Assembly (NCBI GenBank): GCA_002408125.1
Contig: DHQO01000023.1
Span: 248,001 to 312,000 of the forward strand
Direction: 5' to 3'
Origin: Hyphomonadaceae bacterium UBA5336
Lineage (GTDB): Bacteria > Pseudomonadota > Alphaproteobacteria > Caulobacterales > Hyphomonadaceae
DNA: 64,000 nucleotides
The translations under genes and the position numbers were made by a program. The notes beneath the pieces are model-generated. The model was given only the letters and a program-made list of their open reading frames with translations, was not told the origin of the DNA and searched no databases. Shown piece after piece: positions 52,543 through 61,172 of the stretch; positions within the stretch are counted from its first letter, which is position 1; every line of letters begins with the position of its first letter.

Positions 52543-52577
52543 AAAAAGCCGCAACCGGCGGGAGGGCCGGTTGCGGC
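52543..52577 (-). terminator. Strong intrinsic terminator of the TonB receptor gene
   Basis: A perfect 12-bp stem, GCCGCAACCGGC (52548-52559) with GCCGGTTGCGGC (52566-52577), has a 6-base loop and is followed on the minus strand by TTTTT. It lies 23 bases after the minus-strand receptor stop. The stem may also slow plus-strand reading from the acyl-CoA synthetase gene. Confidence 0.9.
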
Positions 52578-52599
52578 GGGCCGCGGGAGGAGTTGCGGC

Positions 52600-55152
52600 T
52601 CAGTAGGTGTAGGTCAGCGAAGCCCCGAAGGTGCGCGGGCGGCCGGCGAACCGCATCACCACGTTCGCGTTCGAGACCACCTGCTGCCAGTAGTATTCAT
52701 CGGTCAGGTTCTTGCCCCAGATGCCGAATTCCCAGCGGTCGTCCAGGCTATAGAGACCAATCGAGCCGTTGAGCAGGCCATAGGAGTCGATGTCGTAGAG
52801 CGGGTCGTCGGGAGAACCTGCCGTCGACTCGCTCTGCCAGCGTCCGGAAAGCGCGCCGCGCACGCCCAGGCTGGAGGAGACCGGGCGGTCATAGATGAGC
52901 GACAGGCTGGCGGTGGTCTCCGGGCTGTAGAGGAACGGATCGCCTGCCCGGTTGGTCGGCAGGCCGAAGGAATCCGAGGTCGGGAAATCGGTGTATTCGG
53001 TGTGCAGCAGGGTTAGCCCGCCAATCGCGGTAAGCTCCGGGGTCAGCAGCCAGGTGACCTCCGCGTCCAGGCCATAGGCCTCGCCCTCCGGCGCGTTCTG
53101 CAGGCGCGAGAGCGCCCGGTAGATCGGGTCGGGGAAGTAGGAGGAAACCTGCTTGTCCTTGTAGTCATAGAAGAAGACCGAGGCATTGGCCTGCATCTGG
53201 CCGTCGAGCAGGCCGGCCTTCATGCCAAGCTCGTAGGCGGTCAGTTCTTCCTGTGTCGCCGGGGCGTTCTGTTCGGCCTTGGAGGCTGCGTTTACCGGCG
53301 TGGACGCCGCCTTGTAGCCGCGCGAGACCGAGGCGAAGAAGAGCAGATTGTCGCTCGGCGTGTAGTTGCCGACCACGCGCCAGGAGATATTGTCCTCGGT
53401 AAGATCGGAGGTCACCGGGCCGAAGGCGTTGTCGACCTCGCTATAGGTGTTGCACTGGTCTTCCAGCAGCGCGGGGGGCGGCACGGCAAGGCCGTAGAAC
53501 CCGGAGAAGAAGACCCGGTTGAAGACGTTGACATTGGGCTGCATGGAGCCGTCCACATCGCCCGAGCAGCCGACATAGTCCTGACTGTCCTCGGTATAGC
53601 GGAGGCCCGTGGTCACTGAGAGTTCCGGCGTGAGTTGCCAGTCGGCATTGGCGAACAGGCTCCAGGTCGTGGTCTCGAAATCGCCCGTGTCGTAATAGGT
53701 CTGGAAGGAGTTTTGAAGCTCGGCGATGGAATAGGGCATTCCCGTTTCCGGATCGACATTCACGAAGGACACCAGCCCGGCAATTTCCGGCGGAAAGCCA
53801 AGCAAGGTCGGATCGATCACCAGCAGCGCGGAGGCGGTGGACACGAAGTTAGAATTGGCATTGTCGCGCAGCAGCGTGCGGTTGGAATCGACAATCTCGT
53901 CCTTGCCGTAATAGCCGCCGACCAGCCAGTCGACGCGGTCTGTGCTGCCTTCGAGCCGCAATTCCTGGCTGAAGGAGGTGATTTCGCCGTCGATATCCTG
54001 GATCAGGATCTGGAACGGCACACCTGACCAGTCGAGCACGGCCTCGCGCTGGAGGTCATTATAACCGGTCAGCGAGACCAGCCGCATCTCGTTGTCGAAT
54101 TCATAGCTCACGCCCAACCGCAGGGCGTTGAAGCTGGAATCTTCTTCCAGCGGGCCGTCAATGCCGGCCCCGGAACCGATATCGGCTGCCCTGGCGGCGT
54201 GCGGCGACCAGTCGGCCTGCTCGGCGCTGGTCGGGAAGTTCCCGTTGATGAAGTCGATCAGGCCCGGCTGGTTGAACCCGGATGTCGTGCTCGGCCCGTT
54301 TGTGCCCGGCACGGTGAAGGTCGGATCGGTATTGGGTGTCAGGCCGACCGCCTGGCCGCCGATCGTGTCGGACTTGTTAGTCCAGCCATTGTAGGACAGG
54401 TCGATTTCCAGCGCGTCGGTCGGCTGGAAGGCCAGCGCGGCACGGATGCCGAACTTGTCGACAGCGCCGCGCTCCTCCCCGCGTGAAATGGACTCCTGCC
54501 AGCCGTCATGGCTGAGTTCCTGGCGGAAGGCGAGCCGGCCCTGCACGCGTTCGGAGAAGGGCAGATTGACCATGCCTTCGTAATTGAAGGTCTGATAGTT
54601 GCCGATATCCGCCGAGGCGCGGGCCTGGAACTCGTCGACCGGCTTGTTGGTGACGACGTTGATCAGGCCGGCGGTGGTGTTGCGGCCGAACAGGGTGCCC
54701 TGCGGCCCTTTCAGCACCTCGATACGTTCAATATCGAAGACCGGGCCGGAATTCATGAACGGGTAGGGGTAGGCAACCTCGTCGACATAGGTCCCCACCG
54801 TGGAGGTCGCTGACAGGTTGATGGTGTTGAAGCCGATCCCGCGCAGCGTATAGGTCGGCACGCCCTGATAGCTCTGCGAGACCGAAAAGCTCGGCACGAC
54901 CGACTGCAGGTCATCGACGCTGGTCACACGCAGCGTTTCGAGCGTCTCGCTGCCGAACGCCTGGATCGACATCGGCACGTCTTCCACCGACTCTTCGCGG
55001 CGCTGGGCCGTGACCACGATGGACTGAAGGCGGCGCGACTGGTTGGCTTCGTCCTCTGTCTGCTCCTGCGCCATGGCCGGCAGGCTCACGCTCAGCGCCG
55101 AGATCGAGACGCTGAGCAGACTCGCAATTCGCACGGATTTTGACACCGTCAT
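52600..55152 (-). CDS. TonB-dependent receptor near lipid-catabolism genes
   Basis: An 850-residue receptor. It has a signal peptide (IASLLSVSISALSVSLPAMA), the TonB-box-like LQSIVVTAQRREESVEDVPM, a plug with QSVVPSFSVSQ, YTLRGIGFNTINLSA, IERIEVLKGPQGTLFGRNTT and AGLINVVTNKP, and a long barrel ending in TFGASLTYTY. GGAGG lies eight bases before the ATG. It belongs to the sphingomonad/caulobacterial receptor class used for organic nutrients. The genes around it (acyl-CoA synthetase, acyl-CoA dehydrogenase, LuxR regulator) suggest import of a hydrophobic carbon source. No iron-box-like palindrome is visible upstream, unlike at the two iron-type receptors. A strong terminator follows. Confidence 0.93.
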   Translation of the reverse strand: MTVSKSVRIASLLSVSISALSVSLPAMAQEQTEDEANQSRRLQSIVVTAQRREESVEDVPMSIQAFGSETLETLRVTSVDDLQSVVPSFSVSQSYQGVPTYTLRGIGFNTINLSATSTVGTYVDEVAYPYPFMNSGPVFDIERIEVLKGPQGTLFGRNTTAGLINVVTNKPVDEFQARASADIGNYQTFNYEGMVNLPFSERVQGRLAFRQELSHDGWQESISRGEERGAVDKFGIRAALAFQPTDALEIDLSYNGWTNKSDTIGGQAVGLTPNTDPTFTVPGTNGPSTTSGFNQPGLIDFINGNFPTSAEQADWSPHAARAADIGSGAGIDGPLEEDSSFNALRLGVSYEFDNEMRLVSLTGYNDLQREAVLDWSGVPFQILIQDIDGEITSFSQELRLEGSTDRVDWLVGGYYGKDEIVDSNRTLLRDNANSNFVSTASALLVIDPTLLGFPPEIAGLVSFVNVDPETGMPYSIAELQNSFQTYYDTGDFETTTWSLFANADWQLTPELSVTTGLRYTEDSQDYVGCSGDVDGSMQPNVNVFNRVFFSGFYGLAVPPPALLEDQCNTYSEVDNAFGPVTSDLTEDNISWRVVGNYTPSDNLLFFASVSRGYKAASTPVNAASKAEQNAPATQEELTAYELGMKAGLLDGQMQANASVFFYDYKDKQVSSYFPDPIYRALSRLQNAPEGEAYGLDAEVTWLLTPELTAIGGLTLLHTEYTDFPTSDSFGLPTNRAGDPFLYSPETTASLSLIYDRPVSSSLGVRGALSGRWQSESTAGSPDDPLYDIDSYGLLNGSIGLYSLDDRWEFGIWGKNLTDEYYWQQVVSNANVVMRFAGRPRTFGASLTYTY

Positions 55153-55263
55153 TCCTGGTTCCTCCCGTAATATCCGCTATGTTTTTGTGTGCGGATGAAC
55201 GGGCCAAGTATGTTGAACGGGTCAGAGGCCAACAAGCTATCAACCCCGATAGGGGGAGGCGTG

Positions 55264-56445
55264 TCAGAGGCCTAAAACGGCCTTTGCAATGATGTTGCGC
55301 TGAACCTCGTTCGAACCGCCATAGATCGAGCCGGCGCGATTGTTGAGATAGCGCGGCATGGCCGTGACCAACTCCGGCGGGCCGAGCACCGGTGCGTTGG
55401 ATCCCGGCGCACAGGCCGTCAGCTGGCAGAGCGAGGCAAACGGGCCGGCTGCCTCGATTGCGATTTCATCCACGGCCTGCATCAGCTCGGTGCGCTGGAT
55501 CTTCAGCTGCGAGGCGGCCGGACCGGGCGGCTGTCCGCTGGCGAGGCTCGCCATTACCCGCTTTTCGGTCGCCGAGACCGCCTCCAGCCGGATCGCGACA
55601 TCTGCCGCGCGCATCCTCAGGCTCGCCGGGCTGGCGGGATCAGCCTCAATGTTCGCCCGCACGTGCTCCAGATGAGCAACAAGACCGGCCGAAGACCCGC
55701 CGCCGCGCTCGAATTCCAGAAGGTATTTCGCCACCGTCCAGCCATCGTTTTCCTCGCCCAGGCGGCCTGATACTGGTACGCGGACATCCACGAAGAAGAC
55801 TTGGTTCAACTCGTGGTCTCCGGAAATCGAGATGATCGGATCGACCGTGATGCCGGGCGTGCTCATATCCAGCAGGAGGAAGGTGATGCCCTGCTGCGGC
55901 TTGCCGTCCGAACGTGTGCGGACAAGGCAAAACATGCGGTTGGCATGATGGGCATGGGTCGTCCAGATCTTGGAGCCGTTAAGGACATAGTGGTCACCAT
56001 CGCGCTCTGCCTTGAGAGAGAGCGAGGCGAGGTCCGAGCCCGATCCCGGCTCGGAATAGCCCTGGCACCAGTAGTCTTCTCCAGCGAGCAGACGTGGCAG
56101 GTAGTGGGCTTTCTGCTCCGGTGTGCCATAGCCGATGATGCACGGGCCGACCATGCCGAGCCCCATCGGGGCAAGCGGTGGCGCACCGGCGCGCGCGCAC
56201 TCGCTGGCGAAGATGTATCGCTGGCTCTCGCTCCAGCCCGTTCCGCCATATTCGGCCGGCCAGTGTGGGGCGACCCAGCCGCGCGCATACAACTTCCTTT
56301 GCCAGGCGAGTGTGAACTCCGGCTCGACAAACACGCTGGTCGCCTTGCGGCCCGCCTCGCACAGTTCAGGTGTCAGATTGGCGTCGAGGAAGGCTCGCAC
56401 CTCTTCGCGGAAGGCGATATCCTGCTCACTATAGTCCAGATTCAT
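55264..56445 (-). CDS. Acyl-CoA dehydrogenase
   Basis: A 393-residue FAD enzyme of the acyl-CoA dehydrogenase family: N-terminal helical domain (MNLDYSEQDIAFREEVRAFL), the flavin-contacting WCQGYSEPGSGSDLASLSLK, LNGSKIWTTHAHHANRMFCL, and the C-terminal RAGSIYGGSNEVQRNIIAKA. It introduces the alpha-beta double bond into an acyl-CoA. The C-terminal motif places it near the actinobacterial/steroid-type FadE group rather than the short-chain enzymes, but this is a weak inference. It lies upstream of the receptor gene in the same direction (110-base gap) and is divergent from the LuxR regulator, which probably controls it. Confidence 0.92.
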   Translation of the reverse strand: MNLDYSEQDIAFREEVRAFLDANLTPELCEAGRKATSVFVEPEFTLAWQRKLYARGWVAPHWPAEYGGTGWSESQRYIFASECARAGAPPLAPMGLGMVGPCIIGYGTPEQKAHYLPRLLAGEDYWCQGYSEPGSGSDLASLSLKAERDGDHYVLNGSKIWTTHAHHANRMFCLVRTRSDGKPQQGITFLLLDMSTPGITVDPIISISGDHELNQVFFVDVRVPVSGRLGEENDGWTVAKYLLEFERGGGSSAGLVAHLEHVRANIEADPASPASLRMRAADVAIRLEAVSATEKRVMASLASGQPPGPAASQLKIQRTELMQAVDEIAIEAAGPFASLCQLTACAPGSNAPVLGPPELVTAMPRYLNNRAGSIYGGSNEVQRNIIAKAVLGL

Positions 56446-56537
56446 AAGGTTCGCCTGCTGATTGCCAAGCTGGGAAGACTAAGTGCCAGCGCGCCGTCAG
56501 CAAGCTGTTGAAACCGATAGGGAGACAAATTTCGCCA

Positions 56538-57290
56538 ATGGCGCCCCCGGAACAGGATACTCTCTGGTCAGAATTTCAAGTACTCGCCGATGCTGTCGTT
56601 GCCGCCGGGGAGGACATCAATCTTCCGTATATTGCTGCTGCTTCTGACATTGGTGACCCACATCCCCTGCGGGACAAGGACGGCAGGATTCTTGCCGAAA
56701 CAAAGTTCAGGTGGATCGACCCGAAACTGGAATACTGGAAGGATCCGGCCTTCGCCTTGCGCTCGGGGTTTATCCTTGCCGTGCGTCACTGCAGCGAGCC
56801 CTTCTTCTTTTCAGATGGAGCCTTCAGGAGCTGGCGTCGCAACTATGCACTCGATGCCATCAATCACGAAGCTGAATTCGACACGTATGGTGTTGCCTCG
56901 GCCATTATCTGCCCGTGCTATTCTCCACGCGGTGTTGTGGGGGCCGTGGTGTGGGCATCCGATGACCCGAATACGAAGGTCGGGGAGGTCTTTGAGCGCC
57001 AGGCCGCAGAACTCCACACTCTGGCCCTGAAATTCCTCTCGACCTATCGCGACGCACGCGCCGGAGCTCAGGCCGCCAATCTGGTGGATCTCACCCGGCG
57101 GGAAATTGTCTGCCTGAAATGGGCTGCGGCGGGCAAAACCGATGCGGAAATTGCGACCATTATTGGCGTTTCGCAGCCGACCGTGCGGTTTCACCTGACC
57201 AATGCCTTCCGCAAGCTCGGTGTTTCCGGCCGGTCCCAGGCTGTGCGGCTGGCAACCAATCTCGGCTATATCGGTGAGGCGAGCCCCTGA
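56538..57290 (+). CDS. LuxR-family transcriptional regulator
   Basis: About 250 residues. The C-terminal 65 residues are a LuxR helix-turn-helix: LTRREIVCLKWAAAGKTDAE with IATIIGVSQPTVRFHLTNAF and RKLGVSGRSQAV. The N-terminal 170 residues look like an autoinducer-binding-type or GAF-like sensor domain (WKDPAFALRSGFILAVRHCS, YGVASAIICPCYSPRGVVGA) but I could not place all the acyl-homoserine-lactone pocket residues. No LuxI-type synthase is nearby, so it may respond to a catabolic intermediate. ATG at 56538 is chosen over TTG at 56508; neither has a well-spaced ribosome site. It is divergent from the acyl-CoA dehydrogenase gene. Confidence 0.85.
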   Translation: MAPPEQDTLWSEFQVLADAVVAAGEDINLPYIAAASDIGDPHPLRDKDGRILAETKFRWIDPKLEYWKDPAFALRSGFILAVRHCSEPFFFSDGAFRSWRRNYALDAINHEAEFDTYGVASAIICPCYSPRGVVGAVVWASDDPNTKVGEVFERQAAELHTLALKFLSTYRDARAGAQAANLVDLTRREIVCLKWAAAGKTDAEIATIIGVSQPTVRFHLTNAFRKLGVSGRSQAVRLATNLGYIGEASP

Positions 57291-57421
57291 TCGAAGCGCG
57301 GATGATCCCTGGCGACGCCTTCAAACAGCGGAAAAGCGGCTTGCTCAGGGAGGCTTAAGAGCCAGCAGCCGGGGAGAAGCCCGAGCCCAATGAGAAGCGT
57401 CCTTCGGTCGATGGCACTCAT
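57266..57421 (-). CDS. Short lipoprotein-like or truncated exported protein
   Basis: A 51-residue frame with a GGAG about 8 bases before ATG. It begins MSAIDRRTLLIGLGLLPGCW, which combines a twin-arginine-like RRTLL with a lipobox LLPGC. The remaining 27 residues (FEGVARDHPRFD and neighbours) faintly resemble the start of SMP-30/gluconolactonase-type proteins. Its last 25 bases overlap the 3' end of the convergent luxR gene, so it looks like a truncated gene whose body was lost at the junction. It could instead be a real tiny lipoprotein. Confidence 0.4.
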   Translation of the reverse strand: MSAIDRRTLLIGLGLLPGCWLLSLPEQAAFPLFEGVARDHPRFDQGLASPI

Positions 57422-57723
57422 GGATATTCTCCGATGTGCTCCCGGCAAGGTCCGGAAGACCGTCCCGGTTCGACAGAATAAGCCCAGTGAGTGTTTCACT
57501 GCACGAACAATTCGTGGGCTGTTGAAAATCTTCCTGATTATAACCCGTAATACGCGGGGTTCGATGTTCAGTTATTCGATGGCTTCAATAGCTCGGATAT
57601 GGCGGGTTATTCCGCTGCGAGATAGTCATTGTCCCGGTTCCGGGATGACGCAGGTACTCAGCAATCAGCCCTTGTCGCCGTCTGAAGTGCAACAAGGGCT
57701 GTGCGTTGCTCTTCCTTCGGAAC
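57422..57723. other. Intergenic stretch with one hairpin
   Basis: Between the short lipoprotein-like frame and the end of the next receptor gene I see no supported coding frame. The sequence is less GC-rich than its surroundings in places (around 57520-57600). The only clear structure is the hairpin listed at 57666-57701. Confidence 0.5.
57666..57701 (-). terminator. Hairpin after the catecholate-type receptor gene
   Basis: CAGCCCTTGT (57666-57675) pairs perfectly with ACAAGGGCTG (57692-57701) around a 16-base loop. It starts 23 bases beyond the stop of the minus-strand receptor. There is no T tract, so it may stabilise the mRNA end or act with Rho rather than alone. Confidence 0.45.
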
Positions 57724-60120
57724 CTAGAAGCGCGCGTTCAGGCTGACCCAGAAGCTGCGGGCCTTGTCCTTGTTGTTGTAGTCGTCCTGGAAGTTCGGCT
57801 CATAGGTGCCATCGCCAAGGTCGACAAAGGTGGTCTGATAGCTGGTGAAATCCTCGTCCAGCAGATTGTTGACCCGTGCGCTGATCGTGACCCAGTCATT
57901 GGCCTCGTACTGAACGCCGAGATTGAAGACATTGTAATCCTCATAATAGAGGTGTTCGCCGGTCGTGGCGTCGAGGCCGCGATAGCGCTCCGAACGGGTT
58001 TCGAAGCCCAGCTGGGAGCTCAGTTTCTGCGTGACGGTCCAGTCCAGGGACACATTCGCCATATGCTTGGCGGTGTTTGTCAGCGGCTGGCCTTCGGACG
58101 GACCGCTTTCCTGCTCGCTGTCGGTATAGGTGTAATTCGCCCGGATCGAGAGATTGTCCAGGATCTCGTAGCGGCCGGCGACTTCCGCTCCCTGGATGCG
58201 GGCCTCATCGATATTGATCGGCTGGCGCAGGCTGCCGATGCCCAGGACCTCGGCATAGGAGCCAAGATTGGCGCACGGACGCACGCCGCCGGTCTCATCG
58301 CAGGTCGCCGTGACGGTAGTAGAGGAAATCTTGTCCTCGAACTGGTTCTGGAAGAAGGTCAGATTGAAGTTGTGACCGGCCGTCTGGGCGTTCCAGTAGA
58401 CGGCGATCTCGCTGTTCACGCTGGTTTCCGGCTCCAGTTCCGGATTGCCAGTCCATGGCAGCGTTCCCTGGCCGCCAAAGCCGGTAATCCCGTCATATAG
58501 ATCGGTTGTCTTCGGCGTCTTGTAGCCCGTGCTGACGCCGCCCTTCACCGTCCAGGCCGGGGTGATGGTGTAGACGGCATACAGGCGCGGGCTGGCCTGA
58601 CCGCCGAACACGTCGTGATCATCATAACGGATGCCGCCGGTGATCGTCAGCGCCTCGATCGGAGACCAGTTATCCTCCGCGAAGACCGACCACATCTTCT
58701 GTTCCTGCACCGCCTGCAAGCCTTCGGCGGTATCTTCCAGGCCGAAGACGCCATCCTCGAGCTCGCCGTCGATGACCTGTCCGCCGATGATGAAACGATG
58801 GTCGCCGGCGACACCGGACACCGGAATGTCGAGCCGGGCGTCGAGCGTATACTGACGGCTCTCCAGAGGCCGGTCAGGACGGGGCAAGAAAGTCTCCTCG
58901 GCAATGGCGCGGCGCTCTTCCTCGCTGAGGCCGGCATACTCGCCGGTGCCATTGTACATCTCGCTCAGGAGGACGCGCTCTGCCACGGAGAAGGGCAGGG
59001 TGCGCCCGTCATTGCTCGTTTCGACATGGGCGAGGGAAATGAAACTGTTGGCGAAGCCCCAGTCGCCCTCATGCGTCAGGGCCCAGTTCTGGCGCTCGAA
59101 CTTCTGCTCCTGCGCATAGCCGACGCGAGGAGAGACGATACCGCCGCTCGTCCGCCAGATCGTGTCGATACTGTCGAGCGTGCCGAGCGGGAAGCTGATG
59201 CTGCCGGTTTCCGGGTCATAGGTCGGCGTGTTGTCATAGTTCTGGGTTGAGAAGTCGTAGTCAAATACGAGGCTCTGCGTGTTCGTCGGCGTCCAGCTCA
59301 GCGAGAAGCCGGCAGCCTTGTTGGTGTTGTCGACCGTGCGGCCGCCGCCGCCAAAGCCGAGACTGCGCACATGCACCACACCGGACGGGTCGGTGACAGG
59401 GGCGAAGTCCGGGTTGGAGGCAAGGCGCTCATAGACCGACCCACGCAGATTGAGGCCAAGCTTGCCGGGGATGAGCGGCCCGGAAACAGCCGCGTCGAAG
59501 GTGATGTCGTCGCCAAAATTGTCATTCTCCTGGAAGGTGCGCCCGACCGTGACCGAACCGGACCAGTCATCCTGAACCTTTCTGGTGATGATGTTGATCA
59601 CCCCGCCCAGGGCATCGGCGCCATAGAGCGTGGAGGCCGGACCGCGAATGACCTCGATCCGCTGGATCGTGTCGAGCGGCGGGATGTGGTTGAACTGGTT
59701 GCCCCCGAAATTGTTCGGATAGATGTCGCCGTGATTGTTCTGGCGTTTTCCGTCTATGAGAACGAGCGTGTAGTCCGACCCCATGCCGCGAATACTGATC
59801 GTGCGCTGGCCGGTCTTGTCGGAGGTCTCGCCGACATCCACGCCTTCTAGGTCACGCACAGCGTCGATCAGTGTGATGTAGGGACGCTCCTGCAGCTCCT
59901 CGATGCCGACAACGCTGATACTGGCCGGAGCATCGGTGATTTTCTGCTCGAAGCCCGCTGCGGTGACGACAATGTCGTCAAGGCGCATCTGTTCGTTAGT
60001 CTCCGCCGTGTCGGCTTCTTCGGTTTCGTTCGCTGCTTGCGCGAAAGCCGGAATCCCTGCGCAAGCCATGGTGGCTACAGCCGTTCCTGCAGCCAGTCGC
60101 TGCACAATTGCGTATTTCAT
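57724..60120 (-). CDS. TonB-dependent receptor, catecholate/CirA-FepA-like
   Basis: A 798-residue receptor. It has a signal peptide (AAGTAVATMACAGIPAFAQA), the TonB-box-like DDIVVTAAGFEQKITDAPAS, and a plug with LRDL-type EGVDVGETSDKTGQ, ISIRGMGSDYTLVLIDGKRQ, IQRIEVIRGPASTLYGADAL and GGVINIITRK, features of the CirA/FepA/BtuB branch. The barrel ends in VSLNARF. The VLIDGKRQ...YGADALGGVINI pattern is typical of ferric-siderophore receptors. An iron-box-like 19-mer lies 20 bases before the start and a further palindrome about 70 bases before it, so iron repression is likely. It stands alone, without transport genes next to it. Confidence 0.93.
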   Translation of the reverse strand: MKYAIVQRLAAGTAVATMACAGIPAFAQAANETEEADTAETNEQMRLDDIVVTAAGFEQKITDAPASISVVGIEELQERPYITLIDAVRDLEGVDVGETSDKTGQRTISIRGMGSDYTLVLIDGKRQNNHGDIYPNNFGGNQFNHIPPLDTIQRIEVIRGPASTLYGADALGGVINIITRKVQDDWSGSVTVGRTFQENDNFGDDITFDAAVSGPLIPGKLGLNLRGSVYERLASNPDFAPVTDPSGVVHVRSLGFGGGGRTVDNTNKAAGFSLSWTPTNTQSLVFDYDFSTQNYDNTPTYDPETGSISFPLGTLDSIDTIWRTSGGIVSPRVGYAQEQKFERQNWALTHEGDWGFANSFISLAHVETSNDGRTLPFSVAERVLLSEMYNGTGEYAGLSEEERRAIAEETFLPRPDRPLESRQYTLDARLDIPVSGVAGDHRFIIGGQVIDGELEDGVFGLEDTAEGLQAVQEQKMWSVFAEDNWSPIEALTITGGIRYDDHDVFGGQASPRLYAVYTITPAWTVKGGVSTGYKTPKTTDLYDGITGFGGQGTLPWTGNPELEPETSVNSEIAVYWNAQTAGHNFNLTFFQNQFEDKISSTTVTATCDETGGVRPCANLGSYAEVLGIGSLRQPINIDEARIQGAEVAGRYEILDNLSIRANYTYTDSEQESGPSEGQPLTNTAKHMANVSLDWTVTQKLSSQLGFETRSERYRGLDATTGEHLYYEDYNVFNLGVQYEANDWVTISARVNNLLDEDFTSYQTTFVDLGDGTYEPNFQDDYNNKDKARSFWVSLNARF

Positions 60121-60140
60121 AAGGAGCCCCTCTACGATGT

Positions 60141-60159
60141 ATTGCGAATAAGTCGCATT
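60141..60159. promoter_or_regulatory. Iron-box-like palindrome, copy 3
   Basis: ATTGCGAATAAGTCGCATT shares the AATGCRA-N5-TCGCATT frame of copies 1 and 2 with one base change; its TGCGA-N5-TCGCA core is perfect. It lies 20 bases upstream of the receptor start at 60120, close enough to block transcription or initiation. Confidence 0.68.
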
Positions 60160-60190
60160 CGCGTAGTTGGGTGGGGGCCGGGCGTCAAGC

Positions 60191-60209
60191 GCAAATGAAA
60201 ATTATTTGC
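60191..60209. promoter_or_regulatory. Second palindrome before the catecholate-type receptor
   Basis: GCAAATGAAAATTATTTGC is a perfect 6-bp inverted repeat with a 7-base centre, about 70 bases before the receptor start. The GCAAAT/ATTTGC half sites resemble alphaproteobacterial Fur/Mur-type operators. Together with copy 3 it gives a double-operator layout like that before the Fiu-like receptor. Confidence 0.5.
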
Positions 60210-60595
60210 AATACTTGCCGGCGTTACTTGCGGCTTTCCCCTGGCTGTTCCTTGCTGGATACGCCCGTGGGCCGTCTCAACCCATCATTGTTCGTACTCG
60301 CGTCGAATGATGCGGGGCATGTCACGGATATTGCAGCACTGCCGCAAGATTATGTGCATCACCCCGGGAGTTCCTCGTATCCAACCTTCAGCTATGTGTC
60401 GTTGAGCAACGCGGGCTCTCTAATATCATTGAACTCGTCAGACCGACGGGGTCAGTCTAACGCGAACTCATTTCCAGCAATATTTATTGGTAAATCGGCC
60501 TGGCCGCGAGGCTCTGCTGCCACTGGCTGGGGGCAGTCCGATAGCAGTGGGTCTTGGCTTGGCACGTCCGGAGTGCAGGTGCAGCTGACGGCTGC

Positions 60596-61087
60596 CTAGA
60601 TGGACTTCGCGCGTTTCAGGTGGAAGCCGGCATCCCGCGCGACTTTGCGCAGATTGGCCATCCAGGCAGGATAGCGGATCATCATCCAGATGACCGCCAG
60701 GGCCAGCGGAATTCCGATCATGATGAAGCTCAGGAAGAGACACGGAATGAGCAGGACGAGAAACTGCAAGTAGGCACCCACATAGCTCCCCACGCCGCCC
60801 AGCACATAGTCATTGACCGCTTCGCGATGACCCACCTTCGCGGCCAGCAGCGACCTCGACGGTGGAAATAGGGATTTCGAGACAAGGAACTTTCCCGATG
60901 CTCCAGGCTCAAGGATGCGGTCGACATCGACGGGGACTTCCACATTCTTCACGAGTATCTCGTCACCGTTACGTTCGCTGAACTGAATGTACGCGTATTT
61001 CTTCATTTCAACGGACTTGTTCTTGCGGCCTGTCGCGACATAGTCGCCCAGAACTTCAATCGTGCCGTCCACAACATAGTTTTTCAT
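60596..61087 (-). CDS. Membrane protein of unknown function
   Basis: 163 residues, start supported by GGAG six bases upstream. The first 90 residues are polar and beta-rich (KKYAYIQFSERNGDEILVKN, VEVPVDVDRILEPGASGKFL), perhaps a small cytoplasmic beta domain. Two hydrophobic segments follow (YVGAYLQFLVLLIPCLFLSF; IMIGIPLALAVIWMMIRYP), then a basic end. I do not recognise a family. It precedes, in the minus-strand reading order, no obvious partner; the lipoprotein gene upstream reads in the same direction with an 85-base gap. Confidence 0.7.
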   Translation of the reverse strand: MKNYVVDGTIEVLGDYVATGRKNKSVEMKKYAYIQFSERNGDEILVKNVEVPVDVDRILEPGASGKFLVSKSLFPPSRSLLAAKVGHREAVNDYVLGGVGSYVGAYLQFLVLLIPCLFLSFIMIGIPLALAVIWMMIRYPAWMANLRKVARDAGFHLKRAKSI

Positions 61088-61172
61088 CTGGTTCTCCAGT
61101 TCGGCCGAATACGGAATGGGGTGAGTGTGCCTTTACGCGGTGCCAGCCAGCACGCGCCGCTTTCTCTCCCGG

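Larger units (their letters stand above)
60121..60595. other. Intergenic stretch with iron-type operators
   Basis: The left part holds the promoter and two palindromes of the receptor gene (60141-60159, 60191-60209). An open frame on the plus strand (60171-60599, 142 codons) has no recognisable domain, signal peptide or ribosome site and is not accepted as a gene. The right part is fairly AT-rich around 60470-60500 and shows nothing else. Confidence 0.5.

Noticed and set aside
60171..60599. Plus-strand open frame of 142 codons in the gap at 60.2 kb
   Set aside because: No ribosome site, no domain or signal, and it overlaps the iron-type operators.
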